Part shown: in pieces, positions 15,537 through 22,794 of the stretch
How positions within the stretch are numbered: the stretch's first letter is position 1
How the letters are laid out: each line of letters begins with the position of its first letter
Notes under the pieces: generated by a model
The model's input: the letters and a program-made list of their open reading frames with translations, nothing else
The model's database searches: none
What the model was told of the DNA's origin: nothing
Made by a program: the position numbers and the translations under genes
Assembly: GCA_031258265.1 (NCBI GenBank)
Contig: JAIRNB010000167.1
Span: forward strand, 1 to 31,180
DNA length: 31,180 nucleotides
Direction: 5' to 3'
Source of the DNA: Treponema sp.
GTDB lineage: Bacteria > Spirochaetota > Spirochaetia > Treponematales > Breznakiellaceae

Positions 15537-17222
15537 ATGAAAATACGGACAAAAATATTCCTGGTTGTTCTGCCCCTTGTCATCCTGCCCCTCTGCATTT
15601 CCCAAAGCGCCTCCTACTCCGCGGCCATCCGCGGTATCGACAGGGCGGCCAGGGATTTTTTTGATTTTAAGATTGTGGAACTCCAAAAATACACGGAAAA
15701 CCAGTGGGCCCTGCTGGTGGAAAACGGCTATGCCGGGCGGAAAGATATGGTGGAGGCCGCGCAGAACGCAGTAAAGATCTACGCCGAAAGCATCATCCTT
15801 AGCGATACGGAAATAATCTTTGCCGTTGACGGAAATGGAGAACTGGTCATGGGAACATCGTTCCTGGAATTCCTCCCCGGAGAAAAAGAAACGCTGCTGG
15901 GTTTTTTGGAAAATGAGAATCCCCTCATGATTCGGGCCCGAATCGGGGGAAAAGAAAGGATAATCCGTTCCTTTTGGTTTACCCCCTTCGGCTGGCACCT
16001 GGCTATTTCGGAAGAAAGGGACAGTTTCTACCGGGAAGCGGATTTTATCACGTTCCTTACCCTGATCACCGCCGGTTCCGCCGCGGCGGCGGCAATACTG
16101 CTCCTTTTTGTTTTTTCCCGCTTCCTTACCAATCCCCTGGCCCGGATAGTTAAGGCCATGAACGCGGTAACCGGTTCCTCCGATCTCTCCCAGCGGGTGG
16201 ATGTGGAATACCAGGACGAGACGGGGGAACTGGCCCATACCTTTAACCGGATGACGGAGGAACTGGAACAGGCATGGGACGAAATAAAACGCTACGCCTT
16301 CCAGGCCGTTCTGGCGGGAAAAAAGGAACAGAGGATCCGCAATATTTTCCAAAAGTACGTTCCCCAGGATGTAATCGAAGAATTTTTCAGTTCCCCGGAC
16401 CCCAATATGCTGCGGGGTAAGAATGTTTCCCTGGCGATTCTCTTCTCCGATATTCGGGGCTTTACCACGATCTCCGAATCCTATGCCAATACCCCGGACC
16501 GGCTGGTAGAATCCCTGAACCGTTATTTTTCCGGCCAGGTGGATATTATCATGAACAGGAACGGCATCGTGGATAAGTACATCGGCGATGCAGTCATGGC
16601 CTTCTGGGGCGCCCCGGTAAAGCGCGACAATGACGCCCTGCAATCGGTCCTTGCCGCCCTGGAGATGATCGACTCCCTGGCGGGCTTTAACGAAACCCAG
16701 CGGCAGCTTGGACTAAAGGAATTCCATATCGGCGTGGGAATTAATTACGGCCTTGCCACGGTGGGGAACATCGGCAGTGAGCGGAAAATGGATTATACGG
16801 TAATCGGGGACAATGTGAATCTGGCCTCCCGCATGGAGGGACTTACCAAAACCTACCAATCGGAGCTCCTGATCACCGAAAGCCTCTACGAGGAACTGCA
16901 AAAAACAGGACAGGCCGGCGAATCTCTGCGCTTCAGATTCCTCGACACAGTGGCGGTTAAGGGAAAAACCCGGGGAGTTAAAATTTACGCCGCCGGGCGG
17001 AATTTAAATCCCCAGGAGGAAAAAGCCTGGGAACTGCACAACCAGGGAATGGAATGTTACTACCGCAGACAGTTTCGGGAGGCGGCGGAAAAATTCCGGG
17101 ATGTGGTTACGATAATCCCCAGCGATATTAACGCGCGGAATCTCTTTGGCCGCTGTAAGACCTGCCTGAGCAGCCCTCCCCCGCCGGATTGGAACGGCGT
17201 GGAGGTAATGCAGACCAAGTAG
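15537..17222 (+). CDS. membrane-bound class III adenylate cyclase with HAMP domain
   Basis: This 561-residue sensor cyclase would make cAMP from ATP. Order: membrane helix 1 (about 7-25), an extracytoplasmic sensing region (about 30-165), helix 2 (about 168-193), a HAMP linker with NPLARIVKAMN, a short coiled coil, and the class III catalytic domain. Metal-binding Asp305 is in FSDIRGFTT and Asp351 in KYIGDAVMAFWGAP. Lys347 and Asp419 (DYTVIGDNVNLASRME) are the residue types that choose adenine over guanine. Asn428 and Arg432 are the transition-state pair. All key residues are present, so it should be active. The C-terminus (about 495-545) resembles one TPR-like helix pair, ELHNQGMECYYRRQFREAAEKF. 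The start is supported by a G-rich site upstream. It stands alone and faces the coiled-coil gene tail to tail. Confidence 0.92.
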   Translation: MKIRTKIFLVVLPLVILPLCISQSASYSAAIRGIDRAARDFFDFKIVELQKYTENQWALLVENGYAGRKDMVEAAQNAVKIYAESIILSDTEIIFAVDGNGELVMGTSFLEFLPGEKETLLGFLENENPLMIRARIGGKERIIRSFWFTPFGWHLAISEERDSFYREADFITFLTLITAGSAAAAAILLLFVFSRFLTNPLARIVKAMNAVTGSSDLSQRVDVEYQDETGELAHTFNRMTEELEQAWDEIKRYAFQAVLAGKKEQRIRNIFQKYVPQDVIEEFFSSPDPNMLRGKNVSLAILFSDIRGFTTISESYANTPDRLVESLNRYFSGQVDIIMNRNGIVDKYIGDAVMAFWGAPVKRDNDALQSVLAALEMIDSLAGFNETQRQLGLKEFHIGVGINYGLATVGNIGSERKMDYTVIGDNVNLASRMEGLTKTYQSELLITESLYEELQKTGQAGESLRFRFLDTVAVKGKTRGVKIYAAGRNLNPQEEKAWELHNQGMECYYRRQFREAAEKFRDVVTIIPSDINARNLFGRCKTCLSSPPPPDWNGVEVMQTK

Positions 17223-17293
17223 GAAAAATACGGAAGCCGCGCCGCAGGCGGGAGGGAATACGCCTAATCCGCAAATTAAATCATGCCGGGATA

Positions 17294-18775
17294 CTAATTC
17301 TGCTGTTCTCCCTGCAGCACCTGCCGGATGGCGGCCAACTGCGTATTCAGGGATCTGATCTGCTCCGTCTGTTCCGTATTTTGGGCGCGAAGGTTCGCTA
17401 TCTCCGTATCCCGCTCCGCCACCGTCTGCCTAAGGGCGGTCCCCGCCTGATTGGCCTCGGCAAGCCGCTGATCAAGGCCGGCGTTCCGGGCGGTCAGTTC
17501 GGAGTTCTGGGCCGTAAGCTCCGCATTACTCCGCTGCTGTTCCTCCGTAGTCTGCCGCAGTCTGGCAAGCTGCCGGTCCAGTTCCGCGTTCCGGCGCTGC
17601 TGCTCCTCCGCCGTCTTCCGCTGATCTTCCAGAGTCTTCTGTTGTTCCTCCAGGGTCCTTCCCTGCTGGGCGGACTGGGTTTGGAGGGCGCTGATCCGGG
17701 ATTGCAATTCGCTCACCTGCCTGCCCAGACCGGAACCTTCGGCGCCGGACGCTGCCACCGCCTCGTTAAGACCGGCCACCTGTTCCTCCAGGGCGGCGTT
17801 CCGCTCCTCAAGCTCGGCCAGGGCCCTTTCGTAGCCCCCGCTTCCCGCCGCCGCCACGGCGTTATTAAGTTTTTCCGACAGGGCAATAAGGCCCTCCAGG
17901 GTACTAATACTGGAAAAGTAAAATGCCCTGCGGGGCTGGACGGAACGGATTCCCTGAAAGGACGGGGTATTGATAAAGTCCCGCATGGCGTTCAGCGTGG
18001 CGGAGGCTTCCCGCAGATTACCCCCGTTGATAGCCGCCGCCGCCCTGACGTACAGGCCGCTGAGCTGGGATTCGATGGCGGCCCCCTTTTCCTGATCGCT
18101 GGACAGGCGGTCAATTTCCTGCTGGGCGCTGGACAGGGCTTCCCGGCTTCGTTCCGCCTGGGCGGCAAGCTCCGCGGCCCGCTCATCCAACTGGGCCTTC
18201 AGGCTGGCCTCCCGGGCCCGGGAAGCCTCCAGTATCAGGGAACGTTCATCCTCCAGGGAGGAGATGTTGGCGGTGTATTCTTCCTGAAGGCGGCGCAGGT
18301 TGGCTTCCACCACCTTCTGTTCCGCCGTTAGCTCCTGGTTATTGGAAAGGAGTTCCCGCAGTTCATTGTCAACCCCCGCAAGTTTGGCAAGAAAATCGTC
18401 AATTTCTGCTTCCTTGGCATCCAGCTCCCGGGCGGTCTCCCGGCGAATCTCCCTGATAAGGGCCCGCTCGGTGGAATTGTACAGCATAGCGCCCCTGCGG
18501 GGTCCGGCGCTTTCTTCCCCCTGGGATCTCAGAAAGAGGACCAGGGCGGCGCCTAAAAGCAGCAGGGCGGCGATATTTACCAGGAGGGGGAAAAGGGCCC
18601 TTTTCTTTGCCCGGACCGGCTTATCCCCGGCCAGGGAACGGTGATTCTGCCGTACCGCGTTTTCGATTCCCTCCAGGATTCCCTTCTGCTCCGCCTCGCT
18701 TATGCCGGAACCGCTGTCAAATACAATGTCATCATCGCCGCTATTCCCCATCGCGCCTGATACCACATCCATCAT
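17294..18775 (-). CDS. membrane-anchored coiled-coil protein of unknown function
   Basis: A 493-residue protein with no recognised enzyme motif. An acidic N-terminal cytoplasmic tail (MMDVVSGAMGNSGDDDIVF) is followed by a basic patch and one membrane helix at about 60-82 (LLVNIAALLLLGAALVLFL). The rest is a long, mostly unbroken coiled coil rich in Glu, Gln, Ala and Leu, with heptad-like repeats such as LEEQQKTLEDQRKTAEEQQR and NAELTAQNSELTARNAGLDQ. The region around 240-300 is less repetitive. It is probably an extracytoplasmic or periplasmic rod anchored in the inner membrane. A GTG at 18781 is possible, but ATG at 18775 has GGGGGG at better spacing. It begins 27 bases after the topoisomerase gene, so it is likely co-transcribed. 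Confidence 0.75.
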   Translation of the reverse strand: MMDVVSGAMGNSGDDDIVFDSGSGISEAEQKGILEGIENAVRQNHRSLAGDKPVRAKKRALFPLLVNIAALLLLGAALVLFLRSQGEESAGPRRGAMLYNSTERALIREIRRETARELDAKEAEIDDFLAKLAGVDNELRELLSNNQELTAEQKVVEANLRRLQEEYTANISSLEDERSLILEASRAREASLKAQLDERAAELAAQAERSREALSSAQQEIDRLSSDQEKGAAIESQLSGLYVRAAAAINGGNLREASATLNAMRDFINTPSFQGIRSVQPRRAFYFSSISTLEGLIALSEKLNNAVAAAGSGGYERALAELEERNAALEEQVAGLNEAVAASGAEGSGLGRQVSELQSRISALQTQSAQQGRTLEEQQKTLEDQRKTAEEQQRRNAELDRQLARLRQTTEEQQRSNAELTAQNSELTARNAGLDQRLAEANQAGTALRQTVAERDTEIANLRAQNTEQTEQIRSLNTQLAAIRQVLQGEQQN

Positions 18776-18802
18776 GTTCACCCCCCGCAGCCAGAACCCC
18801 CG

Positions 18803-20722
18803 TTATTTTACGGAAACCTCAACGGCCTCTTTAGAGGCTAATCTTATCCCCCCCGCCTTCAAGCCCCGGACCGGATAATCCTGGGCCTTAAAATTTTCAG
18901 TTAGAATTTTAAGCCTGGGCTTGGGGGCATAACGGACAGTAAAACTAAATTTATCCCGGGTGTCCACATGGAGAAGCTCCGCTCCTTCGGGAACCAGGGA
19001 ATAGTCCTTATTCATGATCCAGCCTTCAATGACACAGCGTTTGATGTAGGGGTATGACTTTTCCTTATCCTTGTAAATAATGGTGAAGACAGTGGAAGAG
19101 AGGACCTCCTTATCGGCAAGGCCAATCCACCAGGCCCCCTGGCCGGCAAAAACCTTCTCCGGCAGATTCGTCACGGACCAGGAGCCGTCTTTTTTCAGCG
19201 TCAGGATCCGGTCAAAGGGGGATACCTCCGCCACCACGTCCCCGCTGACGGCGGTCCCAAGATAGCCGGTAGCCTTGTCGTATTTCAGCTCCAGATCCTT
19301 CTTCACCACCTCTTTTACATCAACCTTGGCAAAGGAAAGCAGCTCGGTCCGGCGTTTCCCCCGTCCAAAATCCTCACTGGCCTTGATCCGCGCCTCGATG
19401 CCGTCGATATAAGCCGTGGCGTATGCGATAATATTTTTAAGGTGCCCGTTAATTTCCTTGATCCTGTTCTGAATTTGGACCATCTCATCCCGGGCCTTAT
19501 TAATATCGTAAAGGGAAATCCGCCGGATTGGTATTTTAAGAAGATGTTCTACATCGTCGGAACTGACTCCCCGGCTCCCCACTTCCTTGGCAAAGGGCTT
19601 AAAACCGGCGATCACCGCGTCCTCCACCCCCTTGGCGGTCTTCATCGATTCAATGGCCTTGTATATCCGTTCCTCAATGAATATCCGTTCCAGAGTCCGC
19701 AGGTGCAGCCTGTCCTGCAGTTCCCTTTTTTCTATTTCCAGTTCTTTGGTTAATAGTTTTACTAACTGTTTCGCGTGGTGCTGTATCACCTCCGTCACGG
19801 TCATCACCGCGGGGAGCTTGTCCTTAATAACCAGAAGGTTAACCGAAATGGATTGTTCACAATCGGTAAAGGCGTAAAGGGCGTCCACTATTTCCTCAGC
19901 ATAGACTCCCCGGGCAAGCCGGATCTCTATCTCTACCGATTCGGTGGTAAAGTCATTGATCCCCTGTATTTTAATCCGCCCCGCCTTGGCGGCGCTTTCG
20001 ATGCTGTTAATAATACTTTCGGTGGTGGAACCAAAGGGAAGCTCCTTGATCAGAATCCGTTTAGGATCGGATGTATCAAATTTCGCCCGGACCAGCACCC
20101 TGCCGTTGCCGTCCCGGTAGTCGGAAACATCCACCATCCCCCCGGTGGGAAAATCAGGAAAAAGCTGAAACTTCTTTCCCAAAAGACAGGCCCGTTCCGC
20201 CTCCAGCACCTCAATGATATTGTGGGGAAGGATTCTGGTGGACATACCCACCGCGATTCCCTCGGCCCCCATAATAAGAACCACCGGGACCTTGGCGGGA
20301 AAAAGCACCGGTTCCCTGTTCCGGCCGTCATAGGAATCCGCAAATTCGGTAAGCTTGGGATTGTAAAAAATATTCTTCGCCAGGGCGGTAATCCGGCACT
20401 CAATATACCGGGCCGCCGAAGCCTCGTCCCCGGTAAAGATATTCCCAAAGTTCCCCTGCCGCTCAATAAAATAATCCTTGTTCGCCAGAACCACCAGGGC
20501 GGAGCCGATAGAAGCGTCCCCGTGGGGATGGTACTTCATGCAGTCCCCCACGATATTGGCAACCTTGTGAAATTTCCCGTCATCCTTTTCAAAAAGGGTG
20601 TGCAATATCCGCCGCTGCACCGGCTTAAGACCGTCTTCCAGATCGGGAATAGCCCGGTCCTTAATCACATAGGACGCATACTCAAGGAAATTCTTATCAA
20701 AAAGATTTTTTATGTACGCCAC
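18803..20722 (-). CDS. parC: DNA topoisomerase IV subunit A (ParC/GyrA family)
   Basis: A 639-residue type IIA topoisomerase A subunit, the DNA-breaking and rejoining half of the enzyme. The N-terminus has SYVIKDRAIPDLEDGLKPVQ and RRILHTLFE. The winged-helix segment is KYHPHGDASIGSALV, and the catalytic tyrosine is Tyr106 in AARYIECRIT. A long coiled tower region (about 330-450) precedes a C-terminal domain of about 200 residues. No GyrA-box (QRRGGKG-like) is visible, and the protein is shorter than typical GyrA (over 800), so decatenating ParC is the better name. The partner ParE is not adjacent. The start is GTG at 20722, preceded by AAGGAAGGTGG. The positions matching E. coli ParC Ser80 and Glu84 are Ala70 and Ser74. 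Confidence 0.9.
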   Translation of the reverse strand: MAYIKNLFDKNFLEYASYVIKDRAIPDLEDGLKPVQRRILHTLFEKDDGKFHKVANIVGDCMKYHPHGDASIGSALVVLANKDYFIERQGNFGNIFTGDEASAARYIECRITALAKNIFYNPKLTEFADSYDGRNREPVLFPAKVPVVLIMGAEGIAVGMSTRILPHNIIEVLEAERACLLGKKFQLFPDFPTGGMVDVSDYRDGNGRVLVRAKFDTSDPKRILIKELPFGSTTESIINSIESAAKAGRIKIQGINDFTTESVEIEIRLARGVYAEEIVDALYAFTDCEQSISVNLLVIKDKLPAVMTVTEVIQHHAKQLVKLLTKELEIEKRELQDRLHLRTLERIFIEERIYKAIESMKTAKGVEDAVIAGFKPFAKEVGSRGVSSDDVEHLLKIPIRRISLYDINKARDEMVQIQNRIKEINGHLKNIIAYATAYIDGIEARIKASEDFGRGKRRTELLSFAKVDVKEVVKKDLELKYDKATGYLGTAVSGDVVAEVSPFDRILTLKKDGSWSVTNLPEKVFAGQGAWWIGLADKEVLSSTVFTIIYKDKEKSYPYIKRCVIEGWIMNKDYSLVPEGAELLHVDTRDKFSFTVRYAPKPRLKILTENFKAQDYPVRGLKAGGIRLASKEAVEVSVK

Positions 20723-20862
20723 AATACCACCTTCCTTTTATCTTATACAGAAATCATAAAAAAAACAAGAAATCCGGGGATCGGGTCCGGGCAGGCGGGT
20801 CTCCGGGGAGCAAATCCGGGACATAAACCGGACTCCCAAATAAATGTACTGGGGTTTTTATC

Positions 20863-20964
20863 TTTTTTGGGCGCATCCGGCCTGCGGCCGGACCGGGCTA
20901 TCCGCTTCAATTCCTCAGAATTGCTTCGCAATTCTTCCGGTATTTCCGCTTCTATCCCTTGCGC
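20863..20964. repeat. multi-hairpin structured repeat Y
   Basis: Second copy of the element at 12724-12882, with TTTTTTGGGCGCATCC (20863-20878), GGACCGGGCTATCCG (20890-20904) and CTATCCCTTGCGC (20952-20964). Between them lie CCGGCC-TGC-GGCCGG and AGAATTGC-TTC-GCAATTCT hairpins. It is about 57 bases shorter than copy X. On the minus strand it sits about 140 bases upstream of the topoisomerase start. Confidence 0.65.
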
Positions 20965-20996
20965 TCGCCAACGCTGCGCGTTGGCGTTGGGAGTTT

Positions 20997-21028
20997 CGCT
21001 AAGATAAACCTTGTGGTTTATCTTAGCG
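20997..21028. repeat. 14-bp hairpin downstream of the glycosyltransferase gene
   Basis: A perfect stem CGCTAAGATAAACC (20997-21010) pairs with 21015-21028 around the loop TTGT. It lies 76 bases past the glycosyltransferase stop on the minus strand. No T-run follows on either strand, so it is not a classical terminator; it may be a processing or mRNA-stabilising hairpin. Confidence 0.5.
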
Positions 21029-21103
21029 CATGATCGCAGGGCGTGTTGGCATTGGAAGTCCCGCTTCACAAAACTCCGGGAACAGGGCCAAAAGTCTTGG
21101 TGT

Positions 21104-22303
21104 TTAGGAGGCATCGCGGTAAGTCAAACCGCTGTCTCCGGCCAGGGAAGCATAAACCCGCAGAAGATCATCAAATATCCTGTCCCAGGTTCTTCCCCGG
21201 GCCAGGACCCGGCCATTTTCCGCCAGCCTCCGGCGGAGTCCGGCCCCGGCCATGACGGCCAACAGGTTCGCGGTAAAGGCCCCCTGATCGCCGGGGGCGG
21301 AGAGCAGGGCATTGTGCCCGTGGGAAAGAAATTCCAGCACCCCGCCGGAGGCAATGGCCGCCACCGGCAGCCCGCTGGCCATGGCTTCCAGGGGAGCGTT
21401 GCCAAAGGTTTCCGCCGGCGAAGGAAAGGCAAAACAATCGGCGGAGGCGTAGATTTGGGAAAGCTCCCCGCCGGTCTTAAAACCGGTAAGGATCATGTGG
21501 GGAGAATTTTCCCGCCGGATAAGGGCCTCGCAGGGCCCGCCGCCGGTAAACACAAAGGCGCTTTTACCGGGAAAGCGTTTTTCAATCTCCAGACCGGCGT
21601 GGATAAGCATATCCAGGCCCTTCTCCGGGGACAGGCGGCCCACATAGAGGAATACAAATTTATCGTCAATCCCCAGGGATTTCCGCCAGCCCCGGCTGCG
21701 GTGGCGGGGGTTAAATTTATCCGTATCTATACCCCTGGACCAGATACCCAGGTTCCGGTACTGCCTGCTGACAAGCTGCTCCAGGGTATGCCGGGAGGGG
21801 GCCAGAATTTTATGGGCGGAATGGTAAAACCAGGCAAGGTATTTTTCAACCAGGGGTCTTATAAAATCCAGGTGAAAAAAAGGGAGATATTGGCAATAGT
21901 CCGTGTGGTAACTCATTACCAGGGGAAGGCCCCGGGAATGGGCGTAACTCAGCCCCCGGTAGCCAATCCCCAGTTCGGTGATCACATGAACCAGGTCAGG
22001 CTTAAAACTGTCACAGCGGGCAAAAATATCCCTGGCCGGGGGGAAGGCCAGGCAGCTCTCCGGGGAAAGGGAAATTTTAATTCCCCTGAAACGGTGTACC
22101 CCTCCACCCCCCGGTTTTCCCGGCTCCTGAAAAAATTCCCGGCCTTCCCGGGAATTTTCGCGGGGAGCTTTTCTATTGTAATCCGGGGCGAAAAAGGCAT
22201 AGTGAATACCTTTTCTCTCCAGGTAAGATCGCAGCCTGGACAGGGTATTAGTCACCCCGTTCAGTTCCGGCGTAAAGGTATCGGTAAAGTAGGCAATCCG
22301 CAT
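21104..22303 (-). CDS. GT4-family glycosyltransferase
   Basis: A 399-residue GT-B fold transferase. The N-terminal domain begins MRIAYFTDTFTPELNGVTNT, with the Gly-rich acceptor loop usual in GT4 lipid or polysaccharide mannosyl/glucosyltransferases. The nucleotide-sugar domain has YVGRLSPEKGLDMLI, and the family E-x7-E motif is ETFGNAPLEAM, followed by ASGLPVAA. The closest style I know is the MgtA/diacylglycerol-glycosyltransferase group. The sugar and acceptor are not shown by the sequence; it is probably peripheral to the inner membrane. A longer frame reaches 22363, but ATG at 22303 follows GGGAGGAACC and fits the family start. It stands alone on the minus strand. Confidence 0.88.
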   Translation of the reverse strand: MRIAYFTDTFTPELNGVTNTLSRLRSYLERKGIHYAFFAPDYNRKAPRENSREGREFFQEPGKPGGGGVHRFRGIKISLSPESCLAFPPARDIFARCDSFKPDLVHVITELGIGYRGLSYAHSRGLPLVMSYHTDYCQYLPFFHLDFIRPLVEKYLAWFYHSAHKILAPSRHTLEQLVSRQYRNLGIWSRGIDTDKFNPRHRSRGWRKSLGIDDKFVFLYVGRLSPEKGLDMLIHAGLEIEKRFPGKSAFVFTGGGPCEALIRRENSPHMILTGFKTGGELSQIYASADCFAFPSPAETFGNAPLEAMASGLPVAAIASGGVLEFLSHGHNALLSAPGDQGAFTANLLAVMAGAGLRRRLAENGRVLARGRTWDRIFDDLLRVYASLAGDSGLTYRDAS

Positions 22304-22794
22304 AGGTTCCTCCCGAAGCCAGTGTAGATTCCTTGTACCCCGGACCCATGAAGGATATGCCAAAGGCCGGTAAATTCCCGGTTAAAAATACCGGAAAGGG
22401 CCGGCGGGAGTTTCATAGCCGGATTGTTACGCCCCGGCGGGGGCAGGGCCTGCGCGGGTACAGCCCTTGGGGATACGGTTTCGCGCCGGGAAATAGAATC
22501 ACTAGTACCGGCCGCGGAAATCCGGGACCGGATCATGCATAAGAATACGGAAAAATCAGGTTTTATGGTCCTATTTTTGCATAATTATACAAAAACGAGG
22601 AGAACTGCGGTCCCTAGCCGGATTTTCTCCGGCAATTCATGTCCGGGGACCTCCTTTTTTTAAGCGGCCCTGACAATGTAAAGCGGTCCGGCTTCTTTTG
22701 TAAAAAAATCCAAAAAAATGCACTTTTTTATTTTTTGGGTGTATTTCGTTCAAAGGCCGGGTTCTACCATTTGTAACGTAATGAGGAGGCAACT
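22304..22794. other. divergent spacer between glycosyltransferase and histidine kinase
   Basis: This 491-base spacer should carry promoters for both directions. The left part is GC-rich, the part at 22540-22600 is AT-rich (TTGCATAATTATAC around 22578-22591 could be promoter-like), and a terminator-like structure lies at 22609-22661. The last 130 bases contain many A and T runs (TTTTTTATTTTTTGGG near 22723-22738) before the GAGGAGG ribosome site. No gene was seen. Confidence 0.5.
22609..22661 (+). terminator. terminator-like leader structure upstream of the histidine kinase
   Basis: The outer pair GGTCCC (22609-22614) and GGGACC (22646-22651) encloses an inner hairpin GCCGGA-TTTTC-TCCGGC (22617-22633), and seven T residues follow at 22655-22661. 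It lies 133 bases upstream of the kinase ATG on the coding strand. No rightward gene ends before it, so it may act as an attenuator in the kinase leader. Confidence 0.45.

Larger units (their letters stand above)
20723..21103. other. spacer between topoisomerase and glycosyltransferase genes
   Basis: This 381-base spacer carries structured repeat Y (20863-20964), a 9-bp hairpin CGCCAACGC/GCGTTGGCG (about 20966-20986) and a 14-bp hairpin (20997-21028). Frames reading through it on the minus strand look like translated repeat and have no family features. The topoisomerase promoter should be here but was not identified. Confidence 0.5.

Noticed and set aside
15501..16643. Long minus-strand open frame (380 codons) opposite the adenylate cyclase
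   Set aside because: The plus strand encodes a complete cyclase with all catalytic residues; the opposite frame has no motif and reflects codon bias.
17189..18331. Long plus-strand open frame opposite the coiled-coil gene
   Set aside because: It is the antisense of a repetitive coiled-coil sequence, rich in Gly, Leu and Arg, without a family feature.
19775..21007. Plus-strand open frame of 410 codons across the topoisomerase gene and spacer
   Set aside because: It is antisense to the conserved topoisomerase N-terminus and runs through repeat Y; no domain is visible.
21011..22327. Plus-strand open frame of 438 codons opposite the glycosyltransferase
   Set aside because: It is antisense to a clear GT4 enzyme, with low-complexity Gly/Pro/Lys composition.
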